Numbered from the stretch's first letter, positions 27,828 through 37,073 are shown. The stretch is 64,000 nt of DNA from Comamonadaceae bacterium (GCA_947443645.1 CANEXF010000013.1:1-64000), one strand, 5' to 3'. Notes: generated by a model not told the origin, from the sequence alone. Translations and numbers: made by a program.

Positions 27828-28100
27828 TCAGTTCAAAGCGTCTTTGAGCGCTTTGCCCGGACGAAACTTTGGAACCTTGGCTGCTTTGATTTTAATCGCA
27901 TCGCCGGTACGTGGGTTGCGACCGGTGCGAGCTGCGCGTTTGCCGACTGCAAAAGTACCAAAACCGACGAGAGAGACAGAGCCCCCTTTTTTCAGAGTTG
28001 TCTTCACAGCACCAATGGTTGCCTCCAATGCGCGCGTCGCGGCAGCTTTGGATATGTCAGCATTCTTTGCAATGTGCTCGATCAGTTCGGTCTTGTTCAC
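27828..28100 (-). CDS. hupB: DNA-binding protein HU
   Basis: 90 residues from the GTG at 28100 (GAGGGG upstream), the standard HU length. The upstream extension open to 28169 is unlike the family. [11 protein letters not shown] opens the helical dimerisation part, and the DNA-binding arm is visible in [20 protein letters not shown] packages and bends chromosomal DNA as a dimer. It is followed by tRNA-Val and ppiD on the same strand. Confidence 0.95.
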   Translation of the reverse strand: MNKTELIEHIAKNADISKAAATRALEATIGAVKTTLKKGGSVSLVGFGTFAVGKRAARTGRNPRTGDAIKIKAAKVPKFRPGKALKDALN

Positions 28101-28359
28101 AAGGAGCCCCTCGTTGATAAAAGTTAATCTGGTTATGACTGGGAAAGCCTCAGCGAAATTTTTTTTCAATTTCAGCGGGAGGACAGCAAAACGGCTTGTT
28201 GCTGATAACCATTAAAGCCATGGGCTTGCAAGGTGTCAATGCAGCACGCGTTTTTGCTGTGTACGGCGCGGATTCTAGTCTCTTTTTGGCGATTAACTGG
28301 CGTCACCGTAAGTACACATGCGAATTATTCCGCAGCTTCGAGCAACCAGACCGCCCAGA

Positions 28360-29460
28360 TCAACCCAGGGCTTGCGCAATCGCCTTGCCAACATCCGATG
28401 TGGATGCTGTTCCGCCCAGATCGGGTGTGCGCGGCGCACCGCTTTGGGGTGCAAGAACTTTTTCAATCGCGGCAAGAACCGCATCGTGTGCGTCCTTGTG
28501 ACCGAGAAACTCCAGCATCATGGCGCCGCACCAGATCTGGCCAATAGGATTGGCGATCTGACGGCCGGCGATGTCCGGGGCTGATCCATGCACGGGCTCA
28601 AACAAGGATGGAAATTTGCGCTCGGGGTTGAGATTGGCGCTGGGCGCAATACCAATTGTTCCGGTGCAAGCTGGTCCCAGATCACTCAGAATGTCGCCGA
28701 ACAAATTGCTGGCCACCACCACATCAAAGAAGTCAGGTCGCTGAACAAAGTGCGCCGTGAGGATGTCGATATGAAATTTATCGAGCTTGATATCCGCATA
28801 GCCTTTGGCCATCTCGACGACACGCTCGTCCCAGTAAGGCATGGAAATGGAAATGCCATTGGACTTGGTCGCACTGGTCAGATGCTTTTTCGGGCGGGAC
28901 TGGGCCAGCTCAAAAGCGAACTTCAGCACGCGGTCAACACCGATACGCGTGAAGATGGATTCCTGCAGTACAAACTCGCGCTCGGTACCAGGGAAGGCCT
29001 TGCCACCAATGCTGGAATACTCGCCTTCGGTGTTTTCACGCACGATGTAGAAGTCAATTTCGCCGGGCTGGCGCGGACTGCCGTCGCGACGAACCACGGG
29101 GGCAATGATGCCAGGCATCAAGCGTGCAGGACGCAGGTTGATGTACTGATCGAACTCGCGGCGAAACATCAGCAACGAGCCCCACAGAGAGACGTGGTCG
29201 GCAATCTTGTCGGGCCAGCCTACAGCGCCAAAGTAAATCGCATCGTGTCCACCGATCTGGTCTTTCCAGTCATCGGGCAACATCTTTCCGTGCTTTTCAT
29301 AGTAGTCCCAGCTCGAAAAATCGAAGTGGTCAAAATGCAGGTCAATGCCGAACTTGCGCGCGGCCGCGTCCATGACGCGTATCCCCTCGGGCATGACCTC
29401 TTTTCCAATGCCGTCGCCGGCGATCACTGCAATTCGCTTTTTACCTGTTGTGTTCGTCAT
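28360..29460 (-). CDS. ttuC: Tartrate dehydrogenase / D-malate dehydrogenase (decarboxylating)
   Basis: 366 residues of the isocitrate/isopropylmalate dehydrogenase family: AVIAGDGIGKEVMPEG at the N-terminus, substrate region RREFDQYINLRPARL, REN(T)EGEYSSIGG, and metal-binding aspartates in VASNLFGDILSDLG. The sequence pattern fits TtuC/DmlA-type enzymes, which oxidise tartrate or D-malate with NAD. It follows the dehalogenase-like hydrolase by 16 bases and is probably co-transcribed with it and the Bug binding protein. Confidence 0.88.
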   Translation of the reverse strand: MTNTTGKKRIAVIAGDGIGKEVMPEGIRVMDAAARKFGIDLHFDHFDFSSWDYYEKHGKMLPDDWKDQIGGHDAIYFGAVGWPDKIADHVSLWGSLLMFRREFDQYINLRPARLMPGIIAPVVRRDGSPRQPGEIDFYIVRENTEGEYSSIGGKAFPGTEREFVLQESIFTRIGVDRVLKFAFELAQSRPKKHLTSATKSNGISISMPYWDERVVEMAKGYADIKLDKFHIDILTAHFVQRPDFFDVVVASNLFGDILSDLGPACTGTIGIAPSANLNPERKFPSLFEPVHGSAPDIAGRQIANPIGQIWCGAMMLEFLGHKDAHDAVLAAIEKVLAPQSGAPRTPDLGGTASTSDVGKAIAQALG

Positions 29461-29476
29461 GCTCGTTTCCTTAGAT

Positions 29477-30355
29477 TTAAGTTTTGAAAAAATTCAGGGC
29501 CTGCGCCAGCAGCACGGCTGGCGCTTCCTCGGCGATGTAGTGGCCGCACGGCAAGCTCTGCCCGGACACCTCGCAAGCACGCTCGCGCCAAAGCGCCAGC
29601 ACGTCAAAGCACTTGCCCACTGCGCCGTGCTCACCCCAGAGCACATGCAGTGGCTGCTGCAGCTTCCGACCTGCCGCCACATCGGCTCGGTCATGCGCCA
29701 GATCCAGCGTCGCTGAGGCGCGGTAGTCTTCGCATATCGCGTGCGCGCTGCCGGGTATCTGCGCGCAACGCTCATATTCAGCCAACGCTTCGGGGGCAAA
29801 AGCCGCCAAACCCGCATGGCGTTTGCCCATGACACTGCGCACATAGCGCGCCGGGTCAGACTCAAGCAAGGCTTCCGGCAAGGGCTGCGGCTGGATGAGG
29901 AAAAACCAATGCCAGTAAGCCGTGGCAAAAGCTTCTGTGGTGTTGCTGTACATGCCCAGCGTGGGCGCCACATCCAGCAGCAGCAGTCGCTCAACACTGT
30001 CGGCATGATCGACCGCCAGGCGATGCGCCACGCGCGCGCCCCGGTCGTGGGCCAGCACCTGAAAGCGGCTAAAACCGTGGTGCTGCATGACCGCCATCGC
30101 ATCGAGCGCCATCTCGCGTTTGGAATACGGCGCGTGATGCTCGTCACTGACAACCCGGGCTGAATCACCGTAGCCACGTAAATCCATCATGACCACGGTG
30201 AATTTTTCTGCCAATGCAGTCGCCACACGATGCCACATGACATGGGTTTGCGGATGACCGTGCAGCATCAATAGCGGCGCGCCCTGGCCACCTTTCAAGG
30301 TGCGCAGTTTGCCGGCAGGCCCCTGTACGTCGCTGGTTTCAAAATTATCAAACAT
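29477..30355 (-). CDS. Haloacetate (fluoroacetate) dehalogenase-like alpha/beta hydrolase
   Basis: 292 residues from the ATG at 30355, overlapping the upstream gene's stop by one base (TGATG). The fold motifs match haloacetate dehalogenases closely: HGHPQTHVMWHRVA, nucleophile D104 in AHDRGARVAHRL, carboxylate-binding R105 and R108, acid D128 (LDVAPT), halide-site H149 and W150 (WHWFFL) and Y211 (CEDYR), and catalytic H272 (CGHYIAEEAP). Known relatives hydrolyse the C-F or C-Cl bond of haloacetates to glycolate. The nucleophile is Asp, so an esterase role is unlikely. The physiological substrate here is unknown. Confidence 0.85.
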   Translation of the reverse strand: MFDNFETSDVQGPAGKLRTLKGGQGAPLLMLHGHPQTHVMWHRVATALAEKFTVVMMDLRGYGDSARVVSDEHHAPYSKREMALDAMAVMQHHGFSRFQVLAHDRGARVAHRLAVDHADSVERLLLLDVAPTLGMYSNTTEAFATAYWHWFFLIQPQPLPEALLESDPARYVRSVMGKRHAGLAAFAPEALAEYERCAQIPGSAHAICEDYRASATLDLAHDRADVAAGRKLQQPLHVLWGEHGAVGKCFDVLALWRERACEVSGQSLPCGHYIAEEAPAVLLAQALNFFKT

Positions 30356-31350
30356 CAATCTGCCTTGATGCCTTTTTGGGCAATCAGTTTTTTCCAGCGC
30401 TGGTACTCTGACCTGATCAGCGCATCGGCCTGAACCGGTGTCTGCGGCCAGCTGTCAAAGCCCTCACGGGCCAGCCGGGCCTTGACCTCGGGCGCATTGA
30501 GGGTGTCGTTCAGTGAGCGGTTCAGCGCGGCCAGCGTGTCCTGCGCGATCGCAACTGGTGCACTGATGACGAACCAGGTTTCGAAGACATAGTTTTTCAG
30601 ACCGGCTTCGGCCATGGTTGGCACATCGGGCAGCATGGCTGAGCGCTTGGGCCCCGTAACCGCGAGGGCTCGGAGCTTGCCGGCCTGCACGTGCTGCTGC
30701 GCAGCGGACAAGACCGGAAAGCTCATGTCAACCTGGCCAGAGATGGTGTCAATCAGGGCCGGACCACCGCCGCGGTAGGGCACGTGCAGGATAAAGGTGT
30801 TGGATTCGGCCTTGAACAACTCGGCGGCCATGTGAAAAGTGCTGCCGGTGCCGGCAGAACCAAATGCCATTTTTCCGGGGCGGGACTTAGCCAGTGCCAC
30901 CAGTTCCGCGACGGTCTTGGCCGCCACCTGGTTGTTGACCACCAGCACATGCTGGGACGTTGCCACCGTGCCTACTGCACGCAAGTCTTTAAGGGTATCA
31001 AAAGGCATGCGTTCAAACAGCGACGGGTTGATGGATTGCGAGACGGTGTTGAGCGACAGCGTGTAGCCATCGGCGCGAGACTTGGCGACCAGGTCCATGC
31101 CCAGATTGCCTGAAGCGCCGGCACGGTTATCGACGATCACCGGCTGGCCCAGGCGTTTGCCCCACTCATCGGCAATCAGCCTGGCGGCGATATCGGCACT
31201 ACCGCCAGGTGCGTAAGGGACCACCAGGCGCAGCGGCTTGTCCGGGAAATTCTGACTCCAGGCCAGATCGGCGCTGCACAGCAGTGCCAGCAGGAGCGCT
31301 GAACTCATCAAGGCGCGCCATATTTTTATCGGGCTGGAAATCATCTGCAT
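30355..31350 (-). CDS. Bug-family tripartite tricarboxylate transporter substrate-binding protein
   Basis: 331 residues from the ATG at 31350 (AGGGGA upstream). A signal peptide (about 15-32, LMSSALLLALLCSADLAWS) precedes the Bug fold, opening with FPDKPLRLVVPYAPGGSADI and including VIVDNRAGASGNLG. Bug proteins bind carboxylates and related anions in the periplasm and are expanded in Burkholderiales. No TctA/TctB membrane genes are adjacent. First gene of the operon diverging from lysR. Confidence 0.9.
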   Translation of the reverse strand: MQMISSPIKIWRALMSSALLLALLCSADLAWSQNFPDKPLRLVVPYAPGGSADIAARLIADEWGKRLGQPVIVDNRAGASGNLGMDLVAKSRADGYTLSLNTVSQSINPSLFERMPFDTLKDLRAVGTVATSQHVLVVNNQVAAKTVAELVALAKSRPGKMAFGSAGTGSTFHMAAELFKAESNTFILHVPYRGGGPALIDTISGQVDMSFPVLSAAQQHVQAGKLRALAVTGPKRSAMLPDVPTMAEAGLKNYVFETWFVISAPVAIAQDTLAALNRSLNDTLNAPEVKARLAREGFDSWPQTPVQADALIRSEYQRWKKLIAQKGIKAD

Positions 31351-31413
31351 CAAGCGTCCCCTGGTTTTCTATCTTTGCGTCGATTTTGAAGAAGTGGACA
31401 ACTTAATTCAAGC

Positions 31414-31435
31414 AATAATCTGGCAATTGATTATT
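31414..31435. promoter_or_regulatory. Candidate LysR operator between the Bug gene and lysR
   Basis: aataatc (31414-31420) and gattatt (31429-31435) form a perfect inverted repeat with an eight-base spacer that contains a T-N11-A pattern. It sits in the divergent intergenic region just before the lysR ATG, the usual place for a LysR-type regulator to bind. Confidence 0.55.
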
Positions 31436-31450
31436 TCCAAAAAAGAATGA

Positions 31451-32401
31451 ATGCAACGCAGTGATCTTGAACTCGTGCTTGCCGTGCGCGACCACGGCAG
31501 CCTGGCGGCGGCGGCACGCAGTCTCGATGTGGCGCCACCTGTGGTCACCAAGCGGCTCGCGGCGCTGGAAGCGCGGCTGGCCCAGCGTTTGTTCCAGCGC
31601 ACCACCCGGCGCGTCAGTCCAACTGCCGAGGGCGAAACAGTCTGTGCGCGTGCCGTCGACCTGCTCCAGGGTTTCACGGCGCTAGAGGCTGAGCTCCAGG
31701 AGCGCAAATCAGAGCCCACCGGGCTGATCAGGCTTGCCGCCACCTTTGGTTTCGGACGCCTTTGGCTGGGTCCGGCATTGGCACAGTTTCAGGAGCGCTA
31801 TCCGCGCATAGACATACAGCTGCAGCTGACAGAGCAACTGCCCGACCTCGCACTCGAAGGGTTTGATGGCGCCATCTGGCTATGGTCGGCGCGCGGCCCG
31901 CAAGCGGCCCAGCAGGTGTCACGCCGGCTGGCCAGCAACCAGCGCGTGCTGGTGGCCGCGCCCGCCTACCTTCAAAAACACGGCGAGCCAGGCGATCTGC
32001 AGGACCTGCCCAAGCATGTCTGCCTGATCGTGCGGGAAAACGGCAACGCCACGCGGCAGCGCTTTGATATCTGGCCCTTGCACAGAGACCCGGACAAGGC
32101 GGCGGAACTGGTGCGCGTTCGCGGCCCGCTGTCGAGCAACTCCGGTGAACTGGTGCGCGACTGGTGCCTCGAAGGCCGCGGCATCATGTTGCGCAGTCTT
32201 TGGGACATTGCGCCGCTGCTGGCGTCGGGTCAACTGGTGCGCGTCTTGCCTGAATGGTCCATGCCGGATGCAGACATTCATTGGCTAGCCCCCTATCGCG
32301 CCGATGTACCGCGCCGCATCCGACTATTGATTGATTTCCTGCTCTTGCAGTTTCACTCTGCGCCGTGGAAATCAAGCAGACCCTACGCCGCCAGCTACTG
32401 A
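31451..32401 (+). CDS. LysR-family transcriptional regulator
   Basis: 316 residues. A winged helix-turn-helix occupies about 1-60 (LELVLAVRDHGSLAAAARSL, then TKRLAALEARLAQRLFQRTT), and the substrate-binding domain about 88-295. It diverges from the Bug/dehalogenase/tartrate-dehydrogenase operon and probably controls it, as is common for this arrangement. Confidence 0.92.
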   Translation: MQRSDLELVLAVRDHGSLAAAARSLDVAPPVVTKRLAALEARLAQRLFQRTTRRVSPTAEGETVCARAVDLLQGFTALEAELQERKSEPTGLIRLAATFGFGRLWLGPALAQFQERYPRIDIQLQLTEQLPDLALEGFDGAIWLWSARGPQAAQQVSRRLASNQRVLVAAPAYLQKHGEPGDLQDLPKHVCLIVRENGNATRQRFDIWPLHRDPDKAAELVRVRGPLSSNSGELVRDWCLEGRGIMLRSLWDIAPLLASGQLVRVLPEWSMPDADIHWLAPYRADVPRRIRLLIDFLLLQFHSAPWKSSRPYAASY

Positions 32402-32594
32402 AGCCAGGACTGGACCGGGGCTTACCTCAAAGCCCATCAAGCCAATATCGAGATTGATAGCGCAAGCGCACACCACGATGGCACCGGCTTGACCATCACG
32501 CACCAAACTTGTGCGCTTCGAATCAATACGAGCATTGACGTCTTGGCATGGAGCTTGCGAACAGACCCCAGGTAAATCAACCACAGGGTCAGAC

Positions 32595-33536
32595 ATGCTT
32601 GCTCGTAGAAAATTCATATCCGCCATGGCCGCTGCAGCAACTGCATCGACGCTGCCACTTTCGGCCTTCGCTGCGGACCAGGTCATTCGTGTTGGCGCAC
32701 TCAAGCTGATGCATTCCATCACGCCGCATTTCTACGAAAAGTTCGCGCCTCCTGGTTATCGCATCGAAGTCATTTCATTTGAAACACCAACCGATGGCAA
32801 AAACGCCGTGGTGACAAAGTCCGTCGACTTCGGCGCCTTTGGCATTGCCGCAGCCACATTGGGCGGCGCGGCAGGCGAGCCGGTGGTCGTGATTGGCGCA
32901 CAGTGCAACAAGGGCATGGCGGTGGTCGTCGGCAAGGACTCGGGTATCAATTCACTGAAGGCCCTCAAGGACAAGAAAGTGGGCATATTGCCCGGCTCAA
33001 CCCAGGAAGTCGTGATTCTGGACCGCCTCAAGCAGGAAGGCCTGAGCATCAAGGATATTCAGTCCGTGCGACTGGCGTTCAGCGAAATGCCGGCGGCGCT
33101 TGAGCGCGGCGACATTGACGCCTACGTGGGCGCCGAACCTGGCCCCTCCATCTCGGTGAGCCGTGGCGTTGGAAAAATCCTTGAATACCCCTACGGCACG
33201 CCTACTGGCGCACTGAACATGGTCTTGGGCACGCACGCCGACACCGTGAAAAACAACCCGGCACTGGTCAAGCTTTACCTGCAGATGCACCGCAAGGCGA
33301 CAGAGTACGTGTTGGCCAATCGCGCCGCATTTGTCGAAATGTCCGAGAAAAAACTCGGGCTTCCAGCCAAGACGGTTGAGCTCGCTGCACCGAACATCGA
33401 GTTGACCTGGCGCATAGATGAAGACTGGGTGACGCGTGCCAAATACTATGGCTCGCAAATGCTGGACAAAAAGCAGATTCGTCAGCTACCTGACTACAGC
33501 ACTTTTATCGACACCAGTTTCGCCAAGAGTCTGTAG
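32595..33536 (+). CDS. ABC transporter substrate-binding protein (SsuA/TauA-like)
   Basis: 313 residues from the ATG at 32595. A twin-arginine-like leader (MLARRKFISAMAAAATAS, cleavage near AFA-AD) precedes an SsuA/ThiY-type periplasmic binding fold (VIRVGALKLMHSITPHFYEK; LKDKKVGILPGSTQEVV). Family ligands include alkanesulfonates, taurine, nitrate and pyrimidine precursors; the ligand here is not identifiable. First gene of a four-gene operon with the permease, ATPase and a hydrolase. Confidence 0.88.
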   Translation: MLARRKFISAMAAAATASTLPLSAFAADQVIRVGALKLMHSITPHFYEKFAPPGYRIEVISFETPTDGKNAVVTKSVDFGAFGIAAATLGGAAGEPVVVIGAQCNKGMAVVVGKDSGINSLKALKDKKVGILPGSTQEVVILDRLKQEGLSIKDIQSVRLAFSEMPAALERGDIDAYVGAEPGPSISVSRGVGKILEYPYGTPTGALNMVLGTHADTVKNNPALVKLYLQMHRKATEYVLANRAAFVEMSEKKLGLPAKTVELAAPNIELTWRIDEDWVTRAKYYGSQMLDKKQIRQLPDYSTFIDTSFAKSL

Positions 33537-34325
33537 TTGAACGCGAGCACATTGCGGCGCCTTATGGTGCCCACTATTTTGCCCCTGCTGCTGCTGCTGG
33601 GCTGGCACCTCGGTGTGCGACTCAGCGGCACACGACTGATCCCATTGCCTCAGGACGTGGCGCTCATGCTGTATGACTTTGCTTTTGGTGGCATCTACGA
33701 TGACGCCTACAGCAAAACACTGCACCTGCATTTGTGGAAATCGGTGACACGCGTTTATGGTGGCTTTTTCGCAGCCGCGCTGGTCGCCATTCCGCTGGGC
33801 TTGCTGATAGGCCGGATCAAGCTGATTCGCGAGCTGGTCGACCCTACCCTGCAACTGCTGCGTCCGGTACCTGTGACCGCCTGGCTGCCCCTGTCGATGA
33901 TTTTTTTCGGCATTGGCCCCAATGCTGCAATTTTTCTGGTTTTCCTGGGCGCGTTTTATCCGATTGTGTTCAACACCATTTTTGGCGTGCGCTCAGTCGA
34001 TGAACGGCTGTTTGAGGCGGCGGCGATGCTGGGCTGCAAAGGCTCGTCGCTGTTTCGGCAAGTGGTGTTGCCGGCTTCGCTGCCCGCGATATTGAACGGC
34101 CTCAGGCTGGGTCACGGCTTTGCCTGGATCCTGATCGTGGTCGGCGAGATGACGGGGGTCCAGGAAGGCCTGGGCGCTACCATCATGGACGGCCGCATGC
34201 TGTCACGCTCAGAACTGGTCATCGCTGGCATGGTGGTCATTGGTGTTGCTGGCTTCGCCACCGACCGTTTGCTGGTCTGGCTCAACAATCGTTTGCTCAA
34301 ATGGAGTCCACAACACAATGTCTGA
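33537..34325 (+). CDS. ABC transporter permease (SsuC/TauC-like)
   Basis: 262 residues, about six membrane helices, with the ATPase-contact motif EAAAMLGCKGSSLFRQVVLP. The chosen TTG follows directly on the upstream stop with AAGAG seven bases before it; an ATG at 33564 would shorten the protein by nine residues. Overlaps the ATPase gene by eight bases. Confidence 0.88.
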   Translation: MNASTLRRLMVPTILPLLLLLGWHLGVRLSGTRLIPLPQDVALMLYDFAFGGIYDDAYSKTLHLHLWKSVTRVYGGFFAAALVAIPLGLLIGRIKLIRELVDPTLQLLRPVPVTAWLPLSMIFFGIGPNAAIFLVFLGAFYPIVFNTIFGVRSVDERLFEAAAMLGCKGSSLFRQVVLPASLPAILNGLRLGHGFAWILIVVGEMTGVQEGLGATIMDGRMLSRSELVIAGMVVIGVAGFATDRLLVWLNNRLLKWSPQHNV

Positions 34326-35115
34326 ACTCCCTGCACAGCGCCAGGCGCTCCCGGTTCTGTCCGTCAGTCAGCTGAACAAACAGTTCAGTGTTGGAGGCCG
34401 AACCGTTCAGGCCCTGCACGATGTCAATCTCAGCGTCAAAAAAGGCGAGTTCGTGTGCCTGATTGGTGCATCTGGCTGCGGCAAGTCCACCCTGCTGCGC
34501 ATTCTCGCGGGTTTCGACACCCCGTCCAGCGGAACGGCACAGATGTACGGCATGCCCATCAAGGGCCCGGGCCCGGAACGCGGCATGGTGTTCCAGGACT
34601 TTGGGCTGTTTCCGTGGCTCACCGTCAGGCAGAACATAGGCTTTGGCCCGCACCAGCGCAGTCTGCCAAGCGCCAGACTCGCGGAAACCACGTCGCACTA
34701 TATGGACATGGTCGGTCTGAGCAAGTTTGCCGATTACTACCCCGGACAGCTCTCGGGCGGCATGAAGCAACGCGTGGCCATCGCGCGAGTGCTGGCCAAT
34801 GAGTGCGAAGTACTTTTGATGGACGAACCTTTTGGCGCACTGGACGCGCTCACGCGCGAAAAACTGCAGCAAGACCTGCTGGAGATCTGGGCCAGGACCA
34901 AGCTCACGGTGATTTTTGTGACCCATGCAGTGGAAGAAGCCGTGCTGCTTTCAGACCGCGTCGTGGTCATGACCGCAGGCCCTGGGCGCATAGAAGAAGA
35001 CGTTGCGCTCGAGCTGCAACGCCCGCGCGATATCGTCGGCATTGAGTTCAACCAGGTCAGGCGCGACATCACACAAATGCTGTCCAGCCATGTCTCAACG
35101 AGGGTGGCGGCATGA
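34318..35115 (+). CDS. ABC transporter ATP-binding protein (SsuB/TauB-like)
   Basis: 265 residues from the ATG at 34318, inside the end of the permease gene (ATGTCTGA). Walker A GASGCGKSTL, signature LSGGMKQRVAIARVLA, Walker B VLLMDEPFGALD and the H-loop THAVEEAVLLSDRV are all canonical. It powers the import system encoded with the two preceding genes. Confidence 0.93.
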   Translation: MSELPAQRQALPVLSVSQLNKQFSVGGRTVQALHDVNLSVKKGEFVCLIGASGCGKSTLLRILAGFDTPSSGTAQMYGMPIKGPGPERGMVFQDFGLFPWLTVRQNIGFGPHQRSLPSARLAETTSHYMDMVGLSKFADYYPGQLSGGMKQRVAIARVLANECEVLLMDEPFGALDALTREKLQQDLLEIWARTKLTVIFVTHAVEEAVLLSDRVVVMTAGPGRIEEDVALELQRPRDIVGIEFNQVRRDITQMLSSHVSTRVAA

Positions 35116-35951
35116 GCGCGCTGTACCGCGGCATGGACCAGGCCAGCCTGGACACGGGCTACAACAACAGCGCGGCTGTCCAGGACAGCTTTGAACTGAT
35201 GGCCGAGTTCGACGTGCTCAGCGAGCAGATGCGCGGCCTGCCCAAAGCCCGCATTGGCTTGCGCTACGGCGCTGCGCCACGGCAGCTGATCGATTACTTT
35301 CCAGCGGCCAAACCAGGACCCCTGCTGGTGTTCATCCACGGCGGTTACTGGCAGATGCGGTCCAAGGAAAGTTTCAGCTTCATCGCCAAAGGCTTGCAGG
35401 AACAGGGCATGCACGTGGCCCTGGTCGGCTACACGCTCGCGCCAGCCATCAGCATTGCGGGGATTGTTGCCGAAGTCAAAGCCGCCATCGCCTGGCTGGC
35501 CGCGCATGCATCGGACTTTGGCGGCGACCCCAGACGCATGCTGCTCTCGGGTTGGTCGGCAGGCGCGCACCTGACGGCCATGTGCATGGATGCGCCGGGC
35601 GTCATAGCGGGTCTGGCCATCAGCGGCGTCTACGATCTGGAGCCGGTGCGACTGAGCTACCTCAACGACAAACTCGGGCTAAAGGCTGAGGACGTGCCGG
35701 CAGTCAGCCCGATGACGCTGGCGCAAAGCCCCAAACCCATGCTGATTGCCTATGGACAGTCGGAGCTGCCAGAGCTGCAACGACAGTCACAAGACTTTCA
35801 TGCCGCACGCGTGGCAGCCGGCATGCCAGGGCCATTGCTGGCCTTGCCGGGCTTGAACCACTTCACCATTTTGCGTGAACTGTCCGAAGCCCAGGGCGCG
35901 CTTGCACTGGCGGCCAAAGACCTCTGCGCGGCAAGCACCACGCAGAGTTGA
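35112..35951 (+). CDS. Alpha/beta hydrolase, kynurenine-formamidase-like
   Basis: 279 residues. The oxyanion motif HGGYW lies at 76-80, the nucleophile S149 in GWSAGAH, and catalytic H250 in GLNHFT; the acid may be near E218. This HGGxW/GxSAG arrangement is typical of arylformamidases and related esterases. It overlaps the ATPase gene by four bases (ATGA), so uptake and hydrolysis are translationally coupled. The substrate could be an N-formyl compound or ester brought in by the importer; a kynurenine role is not supported by neighbours. Confidence 0.82.
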   Translation: MSALYRGMDQASLDTGYNNSAAVQDSFELMAEFDVLSEQMRGLPKARIGLRYGAAPRQLIDYFPAAKPGPLLVFIHGGYWQMRSKESFSFIAKGLQEQGMHVALVGYTLAPAISIAGIVAEVKAAIAWLAAHASDFGGDPRRMLLSGWSAGAHLTAMCMDAPGVIAGLAISGVYDLEPVRLSYLNDKLGLKAEDVPAVSPMTLAQSPKPMLIAYGQSELPELQRQSQDFHAARVAAGMPGPLLALPGLNHFTILRELSEAQGALALAAKDLCAASTTQS

Positions 35952-35960
35952 GGCACAGAC

Positions 35961-36863
35961 TCAGGCCTGTTTTTGAATGGCCTGGTCTTTGTAGATGTCG
36001 AGAATCTCCTCGCCCGTGCACATCACCACATCCTCATGCGAGAGGATGTAGTCATACAGGGCTTCAAGATAGCGAATGCGGTGTGGCACGCCGGTCAGGT
36101 AGGGGTGAATCGAAATCGCCATGACCCTGGGAATGCTTGAGCCTTCCTTGTAGAGCTGGTCGAACTGGTCACGTCCGCGGCGAAGCAGCTCGTCAGCGGC
36201 CTGGTGCTGAACAGCGGCGATCACCACATCATTCAGCTCGACCGTGTAGGGCACTGAAACCATATCTCCGGTGCGGGTCTTGATCGCGACGGGCTGGTCA
36301 TCGAGAACCCAGTCAGCAACATACTCAATGCCGGCTGCGGCCAGCAGATCGACTGTGTCATTGGTTTGCGCGATGCCAGGGCTTTCCCAGCCACGCGGCG
36401 CCTTGCCGGTGAAGTCACGTATGGCTTGCATGGTCTGCGCTATGGCTGCGGCCTGGTCCTCGACGCGATGCATGGGTTTTTGCACAAAGCCGTGACCCAT
36501 GAATTCCCATCCGGCGTCAAGCGCGGCCTGGCAGGCCTCGGGATATTCCTTGCAGGCCGAGCCATTGACGGCGAAAGTAGCGCGCAGGCCGCGGCTCTTG
36601 AGCACCTCAAGAAAGCGCCAGAAGCCAACCCGCATGCCGTACTCATGCCAGCACCAGTTTGCAATATCCGGCAACAGCGGCTGGCCCATGGGCGGTGACA
36701 AGACAGTGCGTGGCATGGCGGACTCGGGGAGCCAGTTTTCGACGTTGACGATGGTCCACACCGCCACCCTAGCCTTCTTGGGCAGCCGGAAAGGGGTGCG
36801 ACTCACGATAGGTTCGTAAGGCACCCGGTCGCGTGCCGAGAGTTCGGTTTTGTTCTGATTCAT
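35961..36863 (-). CDS. Polysaccharide deacetylase-family hydrolase, PuuE/cyclic-imidase-like
   Basis: 300 residues from the ATG at 36863. NodB-type fold with features of the PuuE-like branch: NVENWLP, MRVGFWRFLEVL, GWEFMGHGF and the C-terminal ISIHPYLTGVPHRIRYLEAL. This branch includes metal-independent allantoinase and bacterial enzymes acting on cyclic amides or imides, as well as many uncharacterised members; sugar deacetylation is unlikely. It converges on the importer operon (9-base gap to the hydrolase) and diverges from the IclR gene, its probable regulator. Confidence 0.8.
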   Translation of the reverse strand: MNQNKTELSARDRVPYEPIVSRTPFRLPKKARVAVWTIVNVENWLPESAMPRTVLSPPMGQPLLPDIANWCWHEYGMRVGFWRFLEVLKSRGLRATFAVNGSACKEYPEACQAALDAGWEFMGHGFVQKPMHRVEDQAAAIAQTMQAIRDFTGKAPRGWESPGIAQTNDTVDLLAAAGIEYVADWVLDDQPVAIKTRTGDMVSVPYTVELNDVVIAAVQHQAADELLRRGRDQFDQLYKEGSSIPRVMAISIHPYLTGVPHRIRYLEALYDYILSHEDVVMCTGEEILDIYKDQAIQKQA

Positions 36864-37050
36864 GCTGCAAATACTCCGTTTAAAAGTCGAGGGGCATACC
36901 GTCTTCAATGAGGGCCAAACCGTTGTCTGCGCATGCACCGGCATGGGCACTGCGCACTATGACGACAGTTTCAGCGCACAATTTAAGTGCAATACTATTT
37001 GGAATACAAAGTCGCTTGATGAAGCGCTCTAAATAGCTTTTTCATAGTAT

Positions 37051-37073
37051 TTGAGACGTAATATTCGTGTCAA
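37051..37073. promoter_or_regulatory. Candidate IclR operator between deacetylase and iclR genes
   Basis: ttgagacg (37051-37058) and cgtgtcaa (37066-37073) form an inverted repeat with one mismatch around a seven-base spacer, in the divergent intergenic region. Two exact 11-base direct repeats tactatttgga (36993-37003 and 37092-37102), 99 bases apart, flank it. Confidence 0.45.
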
